Source: Euglena gracilis
Taxonomy: Eukaryota; Euglenida; Euglenophyceae; Euglenales
Length of the DNA: 64,000 nt
Assembly: GCA_039621445.1 (NCBI GenBank)
Contig: CP154956.1
Coordinates: 80,100,474 to 80,164,473, forward strand
Direction: 5' to 3'
Shown here: in pieces, positions 31,291 through 40,254 of the stretch
How positions within the stretch are numbered: the first letter of the stretch is position 1
Layout of the letters: every line of letters starts with the position of its first letter
Position numbers and translations under genes: made by a program
Notes under the pieces: generated by a model
Databases searched by the model: none
Told to the model about the DNA's origin: nothing
Seen by the model: only the letters and a program-made list of their open reading frames with translations

Positions 31291-31441
31291 TGGGAAATGT
31301 TTGTGAAATCTATCCACAGACATGTAACTTGTGACCCCACCAGGGGCGAAGTAGCTTCACAAGTAGCCCAACCAAAGGCTTGTCGCCGTGCTGCAGGCAG
31401 GCCTCTGCTCGATCGAGTGTGTATTTGTTCACAAAGGCCTA

Positions 31442-31465
31442 CCATGCCCCCCCCATATAAGACCC

Positions 31466-31509
<44 letters not shown>

Positions 31510-31554
31510 GTTATATAGGGGTCTTATATGGGGGGGTCTTATATGGGGGGGCAT
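31442..31554. mobile_element. CCATGCCCCCC-tipped MITE containing (TTA)n
   Basis: Left end CCATGCCCCCCCCATATAAG after TA 31440-31441; right end CTTATATGGGGGGGCATGG followed by TG (one base off TA). The centre is a (TTA)n/(ATT)n microsatellite at 31466-31514. Confidence 0.75.
31466..31514. repeat. (TTA)n microsatellite
   Basis: About 15 TTA units, ending ATTGTTATATA. Confidence 0.95.
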
Positions 31555-31741
31555 GGTGAGTGGACTGCCAAGTGATATTAACGCTCTTCCACAACGCAAA
31601 CAGTTCCTGCATTTCCACCTCATTTCGGCAGTCACCATGGGCAATCCCACACCGCTTCCACTCGAAGTGACATTGTGACACTGGGGATGGGGAGGGGTGT
31701 AGGATTAGGAAAGTAAGCCATTTCGCGAATGAGCAAAATCA

Positions 31742-31759
31742 TTAAAAAAAACAAAAAAA
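31742..31759 (-). terminator. Pol III T-run terminator
   Basis: On the minus strand TTTTTTT-G-TTTTTTTT follows the tRNA-like unit by 17 bases. Confidence 0.6.
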
Positions 31760-31776
31760 TCTGAATGGTGAAAACA

Positions 31777-31848
31777 TGCACAGAGTGGGATTCGAACCCA
31801 CCACCTCCAATTCTGCGATCAATGCTCTACCACCCAAGCTATCTGTAC
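31777..31848 (-). tRNA. tRNA-like pol III unit, degenerate anticodon arm
   Basis: The minus strand gives a 7-bp acceptor stem (GTACAGA with TCTGTGC), a 4-bp D stem (GCTT/GAGC), a perfect 5-bp T stem (GTGGG/CCCAC) and loop TTCGAAT. A box TAGCTTGGGTGG is at 31830-31841 and B box GGTTCGAATCC at 31788-31798. The anticodon arm (TTGAT-CGCAGAA-TTGGA) has two mismatches and lacks U33; the surrounding text is closest to a GCA (Cys) arm. Discriminator base A at 31777. Two T runs, a terminator for RNA polymerase III, follow at 31759-31744. Best read as a tRNA pseudogene or the head of a tRNA-derived SINE; no second copy seen in this window. Confidence 0.65.
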
Positions 31849-32039
31849 GATGCAGTAGGCGTAGTGGTGTTGGCCGCCACGTCTGCACTTCATTGTCTTC
31901 ACCTTGCCGTCTACATCTGCACGACTTGGTAGGTACCACAGCACGGCGGACACGGGGAGGGCATCTCCGTGCAGGTGAAGGTGAGGAAAGTAGGACTCGC
32001 TGTTGATCGCGAGCCGACGGAAACTTTTTACTTTTCAAT

Positions 32040-32505
32040 TTGCTGAGATTTCTTGAAAATATGCAGGGGGGAAATGCACATTTCTTCGCATTTTTGCACA
32101 TTTTTGCGCATTTTTTCAAATTTTCCCAAAATGCGCATTTTTGCGCATTTTTTTCGCATTTTTCGTGCATTTTTTTGTTGTTTTTTTTCAGCACATTTTT
32201 TTGCTTTTTGGCATATTTTTTCGTGGTTTTCCAAAATTTTCGCATTTTTTTACCATTTTTTGCATTTTTTTTGCAAAAATTTGAAAAATTTAACTTTTTT
32301 TTGAAACATACATCCTCATTATTCCACATAATTTCTTCAAATTTGGTGCCATTTTTGCATGTTTTTGGGGTAATTTTTGCATTTTCGTGATTTTTGCGCA
32401 TTTTTTCTCGGATTTTGCACATTTTTTGTGCATTTTTTTTGCGCATTTTTGCGCATTTTTTTGCGCATTTTTGCGCATTTTTTCCGAGGCCGGGCGAGCG
32501 CATTC
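32040..32505. repeat. GCGCATTTTT-rich repeat, copy 1
   Basis: Dense TTTTTGCGCATTTTT phrases around a more unique core (CATTATTCCACATAATTTCT). A second copy is at 35820-36225 and ends with the same CCGAGGCCGGGCGAGC. Open frames are Phe/His/Lys-rich by composition only. Confidence 0.85.
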
Positions 32506-32599
32506 CTCCCCCCCTGAATATGGAAAACTGCAAAAAAGGGGCAAATTTCACTTTACTGAAATTTCAGGCCTTTTGAAAATTTTTGGCAATTGCTACCAT

Positions 32600-32795
32600 A
32601 AGGCCCAAAGGCAGCTTCTGTGTCGGTAGGCTGGGGTGCCCATGTACCGACGGAACCCACCGAGGAGCACATGCAAGGAAAGCCTTGTGCTCCGCACTTT
32701 CTGCCGTTGGGCAAACGCGGTTAGCTGCGCCAAATGGACTGCGACTCATGCCACGAATTTTGGCACCTTGATTGCGCTGGCCGTACCATGCCCCC
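32600..32795 (+). pseudogene. Decayed PHD-like exon, copy
   Basis: Same segment as 34262-34445 (minus) in the opposite orientation. The frame reads TEEHMQGKPCAPHFLPLGKR, stop, then QMDCDSCHEFWHLDCAGRT. An internal TAG and loss of one Cys show decay. It begins with CATAAGGCCCAAAGGCAGC, the end of the upstream exon. Confidence 0.55.
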
Positions 32796-32899
32796 CCCCC
32801 TCACAACAGGTCCTCGTTGTGATGGCAGGGAGATGCCCCCCATGCCCGCCCGTGTTCTGAACACGGAGCGTAAGCGATGAGGATCACACCAACCAGGGA

Positions 32900-33010
32900 T
32901 CCTCACACGTCCTGAAAGGAAATTCACGGAAATTCACGGAGGATCACGGAAATGGGCGGAAGGCCATTTTCACGGAAAGCACGGAAAATCACGAAAATTC
33001 ACGGACGAGG
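32900..33010. repeat. TCACGGAAA short tandem repeat
   Basis: Repeats of ATTCACGGA/ATCACGGAAA. A related TTTCCGTGA array (opposite orientation) lies at 38690-38745. Confidence 0.8.
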
Positions 33011-33109
33011 AGGAGGGTTTGGGAAAAAAATTTGGCCTTTTTTGAATGTGTTTTGTTTGTGCAGACACATTTTGATGAGATGTTTTGCTCATTCTCTGCG
33101 CCGGTTCGG

Positions 33110-33235
33110 GCGGTGGCCCAAAAATGGCAAAAAATGACCACTTTTTGGACCCAAAAATCACCGATTTTAGGATGCGCGCCGCCTGCGCGGCCGCTCGCCC
33201 CCCCAGCCCCCCCCCCCCCGCTGTGCCTAGCCTCC
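33110..33235. mobile_element. Fragment of a GC-rich element
   Basis: ACTTTTTGGACCCAAAAATCACCGATTTT followed by GGCCGCTCGCCC, poly-C and the end GCTGTGCCTAGCCTCC, in inverted orientation relative to 19889-20338. Confidence 0.75.
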
Positions 33236-33238
33236 CTA

Positions 33239-33592
33239 GGAAGAAAAATTACAAAAAATGAAGTGGACGACGTTGTCTGTTTGGAAAAGGGTTTCCCGCC
33301 CGAATTGGCGTCTGGGACACAGTTCTCGATATAGAACCCGGCGTCCCCCCTCATTTTTTGTAGTAGAGGGGGGGGGTGCGGGGGTGGAGCCCCCCCCCCC
33401 CCCCGCGCGAGGAGGCGGTAGGCCGACTAAGTTCGCACTCGATGGGAGGTTGGGGAAGGGTGGTGATATTCGAGAAAAGTGGTCGGAAACAAAATGAAAT
33501 CTGTGAAACGTTCTTTCAATTGTCCTTTCATGAAAAAATAAAAAAATCGAGAAGCACTGAGCAACTCCGAATTGCTTTCTCCTTAGGCATTC
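33239..33592. repeat. Repeat shared in inverted orientation with 39845-40145
   Basis: GTCCCCCCTCATTTTTTGTA, GCACTCGATGGGAGGTTGGG and ATTGCTTTCTCCTTAGGCAT all recur as complements at 39845-40145. No gene. Confidence 0.85.
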
Positions 33593-33797
33593 ACGTGACC
33601 CCCCCCCTATATGGCACCCCCCCGGGAGCGTTTTGACCCCCCCTGGCGACAATTAGGGGGGGTGACAATTAGGGGGGGGGTTACTCAATTTACCCTACAA
33701 GTCCATGGGTCCATGGGTAACCCCCCCTAATTGTCGCCCCCCAGGGGGGGGGGCGACAATTAGGGGGGGGGGTGACATATAGGGGGGGGGGTCACGT
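33593..33797. mobile_element. ACGTGACCCCC-tipped MITE, copy 2, with empty site
   Basis: Ends ACGTGACCCCCCCC and GGGGGTCACGT; TA follows at 33798-33799, the left dinucleotide is TC. The inverted homologue near 39850-39860 reads (as complement) CCTTAGGCAT-TA-AATTGG without the insert, supporting TA as the original target. Confidence 0.82.
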
Positions 33798-33799
33798 TA

Positions 33800-33920
33800 A
33801 GTCGGTGACCCCCCCCCACCGGACTCAGGACAAAGACGGTGACCCCCTACGATGGACTCAGGGGTGACAAAGCCGGTGGGGGGGGTCACCGGCTTTGTCC
33901 TGAGTCCGGTGACCCCCCCA
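33800..33920. mobile_element. AGTCGGTGACC / CACCGGCTTTGTCC poly-C element
   Basis: Directly abuts the previous MITE (TA-AGTCGGTGACC). Inverted GGACTCAGGACAAAG-type copies around G/C runs, as at 23896-24058 and 38303-38420. Confidence 0.65.
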
Positions 33921-33924
33921 ATTT

Positions 33925-34145
33925 TTAAAAATGAATGGATGAATCGTGTGGGGATGTGCGGGACAACCAATTAAAAGCCAGAAAAGACCACCATGCACTA
34001 AAACGCCAGGAGGACCACAGGATTGCCAGGCACAGCACGAGGACAGAGAGAGCTCCCACCAAAAAAAACCTGGTACAAGCATCAATCATACGTAATGGTG
34101 TTAGTAGGTTCCAGGAGGGAAAAAATGGAGGCAGACAGTTGGTGT
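33925..34145. repeat. Direct repeat of 38430-38650
   Basis: Shared phrases include GGACAACCAATTAAAAGCCA, ACGCCAGGAGGACCACA and GGTGTTAGTAGGTTCCAGGA. No coding pattern recognised. Confidence 0.85.
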
Positions 34146-34261
34146 GATCCTCATTGCTTACGCTCCGTGTTCAAAACACGGGCGGGCATGGGAGGCATCT
34201 CCCTGCTATCACAATGAGGACGACACCAACTGTTGCGAGGGGCGGGGGGGGGGGGGGGCAT

Positions 34262-34445
34262 GGTACGGCCAGCGCAATCAAGGTGCCAAAATTCGTGGCA
34301 TGAGTCGCAGTCCATTGGGCACAGCAAACCGCATTTGCCCAACGGCAGAGAGTACCGGGCACAAGGCTTTCCTTGCATGTGCTCCTCGGTGGTTTCCGTC
34401 TTTAGTTCGGGGAACGGGTACATGGGTATCCCAGCCTACCGACAC
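34262..34445 (-). CDS. PHD-finger-like exon following the copy 3 exon
   Basis: The minus strand encodes EEHMQGKPCARYSLPLGKCG, then LCPMDCDSCHEFWHLDCAGR. The spacing C...C...C-x-x-D-C-x-x-C-H-x-x-x-H-x-x-C resembles the zinc-ligand pattern of PHD fingers, which read histone tails, but only the C-terminal half is seen. It is preceded by the 34441-34832 exon with a possible GTAGGC donor between them, and cut by a G run and a GCATGGT-type MITE end at 34245-34262. Confidence 0.45.
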
Positions 34446-34832
34446 AGAAGCTGCCTTTGGGCCTTATGGGCAATCTTTTCTGCTTCTGTGTCGAAGATGG
34501 CGTGCATTGTGAGCACATGCTTTGCAAAAGCGCACATGTGCTCGTCCAGGTGATCAGTTTTGCAGCCTCTCACCTCACAAATTTTCTGGAAATTGGTAAG
34601 AACACCCCCCTTTCTGATTTTTGGCACTTCCATCAGGCTGAGGTGCAGATTCTGTAAAAAAAAAATGTCCCCAAAAAGCACTGTATCCGCAGATTCTTTT
34701 TTCATTGGGGATTCCGTAAATTCTTTCAACCTTGCCAAAAGGGCACTGGGGGTGGGCGTGGGTCCCAAGCCAGCCTCGGCTACCACAACGGCCTGTGCCG
34801 GCATCATTTTGGCATATGGAAACAAGAAACCA
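34441..34832 (-). CDS. Unidentified exon, copy 3 of 3
   Basis: Inverted, more diverged copy of 24280-24658: MMPAQAVVVAEAGLGPTPTP, FTESPMKKESADTVLF, VRGCKTDHLDEHMCAFAKHV, DTEAEKIAHKAQ. One short deletion (GKGGV against RRGGYVA) but the frame stays open, so this copy may be the oldest functional form. It is followed by the PHD-like exon. Confidence 0.5.
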
Positions 34833-34861
34833 ATGAGGAAAAACAGAATTTTCCTCATTAG

Positions 34862-35016
34862 GGAGTCACCAGCTTTGACCTGAGTCCGGTGGGGGGGGTC
34901 ACCGACTTATAGCAAGACCCCCCCCCTCACCGGCTTTGTCCTGAGTGCGGTGGGGGGGGTCACCGGCTTTGTCCTTCGGACAGGACTCAGGACAAATCCG
35001 GTGAGGGGGGGGGGTC
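34862..35016. mobile_element. CACCGGCTTTGTCC poly-C element
   Basis: Same family as 23896-24058, in inverse orientation and one arm shorter. Confidence 0.6.
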
Positions 35017-35029
35017 TTTCTTGATATAA

Positions 35030-35705
35030 AATTGGACCACTCCTGTCTGCCTGCAGCTTCGTTTTTTGTTTCACAGCCCAATGGTGCGTCAGTTTTAGGT
35101 GCTCTCAATCCCATCAAAGTCCAACCCAATGCCAAAATGGATGTTGCGGAGGTGCAATTTTCAAGCATGTGAACCAGAAAGGCTTCGTTTTGACATTTTA
35201 GGTGGCCTTTTGGGTCTAACTTGGTTGGTTGGCCCATGGCCCATGCGTCCTCTGAATCCAACAAAACCATCCGGTCACTCCCCCCCGGACAGCATGAAGC
35301 AACGGCATGACCACCACCCCAAGGCTGCCCAGCAGGTTGCTCACCCCCCACTGCAGCTTTTCACACTTATCCGTATTCGGATTCCATGACTACCATGCCC
35401 CCCCCCTTACTGTTCTCGTCCTGTGGCCCCCTTTTGGGTCCATGGGAACAGTAAGGGGGGGAACAGTAAGGGGGGGGGGGGACGAGCCTCCCCCCTTATT
35501 TTTGGCCATTTTTGGGCCTCAAAAAAGTCGCGATTTTTCACAAATTTTTTTTTGTTGGCTATGCTAGGCACAGTGGGGGGAGGGGGGGCTCAGGGGGGGG
35601 GGGGGGCGAGCAGCCACGCGGGGGCCGCACAGAGGCGGGGGGGAGGGGGGTCCTGGACCCCCCTGAGCGGCGCGCCTAGCCTCCTAGCCAGGACACCCCA
35701 CTGAA
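35030..35705. repeat. Segment repeated in inverted orientation at 39005-39850
   Basis: AATTGGACCACTCCTGTCTG, GATGTTGCGGAGGTGCAATT, TTGACATTTTAGGTGGCC and AAGCTGCAGT phrases occur as complements in 39005-39850. Contains the poly-C element 35394-35495 (CCATGCCCCCC...ACTGTTCTCGTCC) and a GC-rich element piece (35515-35684) whose CTAGCCTCC end is followed by TAG. Confidence 0.9.
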
Positions 35706-36606
35706 GCGGTTGGATTTTCGGGAGTCGGTGAAGAAGCAAAACCTCACCCAGACACCCCCCCCATATTGTCCCAACCACCTTCCCACTGGGACCCCAATGG
35801 ACAATATGCAGGGGGGGGGAAATGCGTTTCGCATTTTTTCGCATTTTTGCGCATTTTTTACGCATTTTTTCAAATTTTCCAAAAATGCGCATTTTTGCGC
35901 ATTTTTTCGTTTTTATCGGCGCATTTTTTTTGCTTTTTGGCACATTTTTTCGTGATTTTCCAAAAATTTCGCATTTTTTGACCATTTTTGCAATTTTCTG
36001 CAAAAAATTGAAATTTTCGACTTTTTTTGAAACTTACATTTTCCTCATTATTCCACATAATTTCTTCAAATTTGGTGCCATTTTTGCATGTTTTTGGGTA
36101 ATTTTTACATTTTCGTGATTTTTGCGCATTTTTTCTCGGATTTTGCACATTTTTACATTTTTTGCGCATTTTTTTGTGCATTTTTGCGCATTTTTGCGCA
36201 TTTTTTCCGAGGCCGGGCGAGCACATTTCCCCCCCCCCCTGCAATATGGGGGTACCAAAGGAAATTTCATTGGCCGAGCCAAAAAAACCCCCCGTCGGCC
36301 GGGCCGAGGGACAATATGGGGGGGGGACAATATGGGGGGGGGGTGGCAATCACAGATGATTTTGTGGCCGTTTTCCTCCATTCTGGTCTCCCGGTCACAA
36401 AATTGGACCTCGAAAGCATCAAGGGTGTTCTCCAAAAATACACACAAGTTGAGGGCGTCTGGGTTTTAAGACCTTCCACCTTCCCGCCCAGGATGCGGAA
36501 GGGTCAATTGTTATATCGATCTGATGACAGGGTTTTGGCAACCCATTTAGGGGCAATCAACAAAAAAATTCAAGGACAAAAGGTTGTTTTTCCCCCTCCT
36601 GTACAT
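35701..36606 (+). pseudogene. Unidentified gene fragment split by a 592-bp MITE
   Basis: Left part 35701-35754 (LKRLDFRESVKKQNLTQT). After the insertion 35755-36346 and one copy of the CA duplication, the frame resumes at 36349 with TDDFVAVFLHSGLPVTKLDL, VLQKYTQVEGVWVL and RKGQLLYRSDDRVLATHLGA. The uninterrupted form exists on the minus strand at 38835-39010, where the two parts are directly joined. No family recognised. Confidence 0.6.
35755..36346. mobile_element. 592-bp poly-C MITE (CCATATTGTCC family), CA duplication, empty site at 38960
   Basis: Ends CCCCCCCATATTGTCC and GGACAATATGGGGG...TGG; CA at 35753-35754 and 36347-36348. The inverted copy near 38960-38970 reads ACCCAGA-CA-ATCACAG with no insert. 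The element contains a nested GCGCATTTTT repeat (35820-36225) and the AATTTCATTGGCCGAGCC core. Confidence 0.9.
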
Positions 36607-36737
36607 TTTTTATTTTCAAAAACAGGTGTGAATAGGAACTGGGGGACCTCCAGGACTACCATGCCCCCCCCCATAAAAGACCAGGTTTTGAATAGTGCTG
36701 AGCCCTTTATAAGCGCGCCCCCACCCCTTCATTGACC

Positions 36738-36890
36738 CCGGCCCGGTGGCCCGACGGCCCGGCAGCCCGGCGGCCTGGCCGGCGGCCCGGCGGCCCGGCG
36801 GTCCGGCCGGCGGCCCGGCGGCCCGGCCGGCAGCCCGGCGGCCCGGAGGCCCGCCCGGCGGTCCGGCGGCCCGGCGGCCCGAAAAACACT
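36738..36890. repeat. GGCCCGGCGGCCCGGC simple repeat
   Basis: Near-pure C/G tandem of CGGCGGCCCGGC-type units. It gives Arg/Pro/Gly/Ala peptides in all frames and is not coding. Confidence 0.92.
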
Positions 36891-37318
36891 CGTTTTCGGC
36901 TCAAAAAGCAGTTTTTCCGGGTCCGGGAGGCCAAAAAACATCGTTTCGGGCAAAAAAAAATGTTTCGATTTTTTTCGACTTTTTTGACCTTGTTTTGACC
37001 CAAAGTCAATGGGTCGGTGGCCCAAAACGGGGCGCCGGCGGGTCGAAAATCGCTCGTTTTCGGCTCAAAAACAGTTTTTCTGGGTCCGGGAGGCCAAAGG
37101 ACATCGTTTCGGGCAAAAAAAATTTTTTTCGATTTTTTTCGCCTTTTTTGACCCGGTTTTGACCCAAAGTCAATGGGTTGGCGGCCCAAAACGGGGCGCT
37201 GGAGGGTCGAAAAGCACTCATATTCGGCTCAGAAACAGTTTTTCCGGGTCCGGGAGGCCCAAAAACATCGTTTCGGGCAAAAAAATTATTTCGATTTTTT
37301 TTCGACTTTTTTTTACCC
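36888..37318. repeat. ~168-bp tandem repeat, about 2.6 units
   Basis: Units carry GACCCAAAGTCAATGGGT, GGCGGCCCAAAACGGGGCGC, GTTTTTCCGGGTCCGGGAGG and CATCGTTTCGGGCAAAA. GTCAATGGGT is at 37001 and 37169. Homologous units occur at 51080-51475 within the glycosylase gene. The preceding CCCTTTATAAGCGCGCCCCC (36704) also precedes the second array (50988). Confidence 0.9.
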
Positions 37319-37412
37319 ATGATGCCTCAGCCTCGAGCGGGGCGCCCCCCTCTACCCCCCCCATCTCGCCTCCGTGCCTCGGGAGCCAAAATCCCAGGGG
37401 GGTCTTATATGG

Positions 37413-38302
37413 GGGCTCTTCACTTGTGTTCCCCATGTTTAACGGCAATGTTACCACTATTTCGAATGGATTCTAGTTCAGAAGACCGCAGACGGCGACC
37501 AAAATCTTCCCGGCGACCACATATTCTGATTTCGAGGTTTGCAGCGGTCCCAGATCTGTAGAGCGGATCCTAATTCAGCTTCGCTTCGTCCAAAAGATCT
37601 GTTGTCAATCTGCCGTCCGTCGTCGAGGTTGAGAAACACAGACTTTGACCAAAGCCATGTTGCTTTATAAACACAGCCTTAAATAACTGCGTCTTAAACA
37701 CAGAATCTGACCTGAATCTGCGGTTTGAAACACAGACTCAGGTCAGAGTCTGCGTTTAAGATGCAGTTCTTGATATAGTGACCTCTTTGCCAAGGGAGGG
37801 AGGGTTGACGGCCGTCACTTTGCACTTTGGGAAAGTGCACCCTGTCATCACCACCATCATATTGATGGTTCACCGTTTAGCGGGGGTGGGGGGTGACGGG
37901 GGGTGCGCGCAAAAATGTGCTTCGGGCAAACAACAACCCTTCCCCGTTTTCTTACTTAGGGGAGATCATTTGGGCTGCGTACAACCAATTAGGGGGGTGC
38001 ATTCAATTCAAGTGGTACCCTCACCCCCCCTCAAATTGGCCACCCTTCGGGGACGGTGGGACCCCAAAATGGCCACTCTGGGAGGGGGGGACACTTTTGG
38101 GGGGGGTCAAATTTTGGCCTTCGGCGCCTTTGGCACCGAAGGAAAATGGCCACTTTGGGGGGGTGAACCAGAATTTGCCAATTTTTTTGGCCACTTTGGG
38201 AGGGGGGACATTTTGAGGGGGGGGGGTGAGGGTACTTTGTTTCCCACACACAGTTCCTTGCCCTTTTTTAACCATGGCATTCACACCGAGGTTTTGGGTT
38301 AA
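37413..38302. other. Hairpin and poly-C/G region, no gene
   Basis: Hairpin at 37670-37760 (AACACAGA-TCTGACCTGA against its complement), an ankyrin-like relic on plus at 37775-37875, and poly-C blocks between 38020 and 38235 (AAATGGCCACTTTGGGGG inverted copies). Confidence 0.5.
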
Positions 38303-38650
38303 GTCGGTGACCCCCCCCCACCGGACTCAGGACAAAGCCGGTGACCCCCTGCTATGGACTCAAGGGTGGCAAGCCGGTGAGGGGGGGGGGTCACCGGCTT
38401 TCTCCTGAGTCCTGTGACCCGCCCAATTTTTAAAAATGGTTGGATGAAACGTGTGGGGATGTGCGGGACAACCAATTAAAAGCCAGAAAAGACCACCATC
38501 GACTAAAACGCCAGGAGGACCACAAGATTGCCAGGCACAGCACAAGGGCAAAGAGAGCTGACACAAAAAAAACTGGTACAAGCATCAAGCATACGTAATG
38601 GTGTTAGTAGGTTCCAGGAGGGGAAAAAATGGAGGCAGACAGTTGGTGCA
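38303..38650. repeat. Poly-C element plus direct repeat of 33840-34145
   Basis: 38303-38420 is the GTCGGTGACC/CACCGGCTTT family; 38430-38650 repeats 33925-34145 almost base for base. Confidence 0.85.
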
Positions 38651-38834
38651 GGGATCCTCACACGTCCGTGCTGGCCGAGGCCAAAATGTATCCGTGATTT
38701 TCCGTGATTTTCCGTGATTTTCCGTGACTTTCCGTGAATTTCCTGTTTCCGGAAAAGGTCAAAGGCGACATTCCATTCTGCACTGGAGTCATATTTGGGC
38801 GGTTGACCCTTCCGCATGCAGCCTGGGCGGGAAG

Positions 38835-39010
38835 GTGGAAGGTCATAAAACCCAGACGCCCTCAACTTGTGTGTATTTTTGGGGAACACCCCTGATGCTT
38901 TCAAGATCCAATTTTGTGACCGGGAGACCAGAATGGAGGAAAACGGCCACAAAATCATCTGTGATTGTCTGGGTGAGGTTTTGCTTCTTCACCGACTCCC
39001 GAAAATCCAA
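38835..39010 (-). pseudogene. Uninterrupted inverted copy of the 35701-36606 gene fragment
   Basis: The minus strand reads KRLDFRESVKKQNLTQTITD, then DFVAVFLHSGLPVTKLDLES, without the MITE. A TGA replaces the AGA codon after GVWVL. Serves as the empty site for 35755-36346. Confidence 0.65.
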
Positions 39011-39850
39011 CCGCTTCAGTGGGGTGTCCTGGCTAGGAGGCTAGGCGCGCCGCTCGGGGGGGTCCAGGACCCCCCTCCCCCCCCCCTGCGCGGCCCCCGC
39101 GCGGCCGCCCGCGCGGCTGCTCGCCCCCCCCCTGGACCCCCCCTCCCCCCACTGTGCCTAGCATAGCCAACAAAAAAAAATTGCGAAAAATCGCGACTTT
39201 TTTGAGGCCCAAAAATGGCCAAAAATAAGGGGGGAGGCTCGTCCCCCCCCCTTACTGTTCCCCCCCTTACTGTTCCCATGGACCCAAAAGGGGGCCACAG
39301 GATGAGAACAGTAAGGGGGGGGGGCATGGTAGTCATGGAATCCGAATACGGATAAGTATGAAAAGCTGCAGTGGGGGGTGAGCAACCTCCTGGGCAGCCT
39401 TGGGGTGGTGGTCATGCCGTTGCTTCATGCTGTCTGGGGGGGAGTGACCGGATGGTTTTGTTGGATTCAGAGGACGCATGGGCCATGGGCCAACCAACCA
39501 AGTTAGACCCAAAAGGCCACCTAAAATGTCAAAACGAAGCCTTTCTGGTTCACATGCTTGAAAATTGCACCTCCGCAACATCCATTTTGGCATTGGGTTG
39601 GACTTTGATGGGATTGAGAGCACCTAAAACTGACCCAAAGATCCCCTTTTTTTCCATGTGTTCCAAGAATCCTTTACAAAAAGTGCTCTGACACTGTACT
39701 GTTCCCGTCCCCCTATGGGGACAGTAAGGGGGGAGAACAGTAAGAGGGGGGGGCATGGTACATAATGTTGCCAATTTCCAGTGGTCCTGCGTACCATTGG
39801 GCTGTGAAAACAAAAAACGAAGCTGCAGGCAGACAGGAGTGGTCCAATTT
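39005..39850. repeat. Inverted copy of 35030-35705
   Basis: Complementary to 35030-35705 over most of its length, with an extra stretch 39640-39790 containing poly-C MITE ends (ACTGTTCCCGTCCCC, GGGGGGCATGGTA). The GC-rich element end at 39036 is preceded by CTA (39033-39035), the complement of TAG at 35685-35687. Confidence 0.9.
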
Positions 39851-40250
39851 AATGCCTAAGGAGAAAGCAATTCGGAGTTGCTCAGTACTTCGCGATTTTT
39901 TATTTTTTCATGAAAGGACAATTGAAAGGACGTTTCACAGATTTCATTTTTGTTTCCGACCACTTTTCTCGAATATCACCACCCTTCCCCAACCTCCCAT
40001 TGATCGTGTGCGAACTTAGTCCGCCTACCGCCTCCTCGCGCGGGGGGGGGGGAGGGGGGCTCCACCCCCCGCACCCCCCCCCTCTACTACAAAAAATGAG
40101 GGGGGACGCCGGGTTCTATATCGAGAACTGTGTCCCAGACGCCGGTTCGGGCGGGAAACCTGTGCCTGGGACGCCGGTTCGGGCTACCGCCCGAACCGGC
40201 GTCCCAGGCACAGGTTTCCCGCCCGAACCGGCGTCTGGGACACAGTTTTT
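39850..40250. repeat. Inverted copy of 33239-33592 and CGCCCGAACCGGCG palindromes
   Basis: Complementary to 33239-33592; 40130-40250 is a run of the palindrome GACGCCGGTTCGGGCGGGAA and its complement. Confidence 0.85.
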
Positions 40251-40254
40251 GAAA

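Larger units (their letters stand above)
36661..37412. mobile_element. Candidate compound MITE with CCATGCCCCCC end
   Basis: Left end TA-CCATGCCCCCCCCCATAAAAGA; a right-end-like GGGGGTCTTATATGGGGG lies near 37396-37412. Holds the simple repeat and the 168-bp array. The right boundary is not secure. Confidence 0.4.

Noticed and set aside
31742-32551. 269-codon minus-strand open frame
   Set aside because: It is the read-through of a Lys/Asn-rich GCGCATTTTT repeat and the tRNA-like unit; composition, not conservation, keeps it open.
36732-37189. Arg/Pro/Gly/Ala open frames on both strands
   Set aside because: Pure consequence of the GGCCCGGCGG simple repeat and the 168-bp units.
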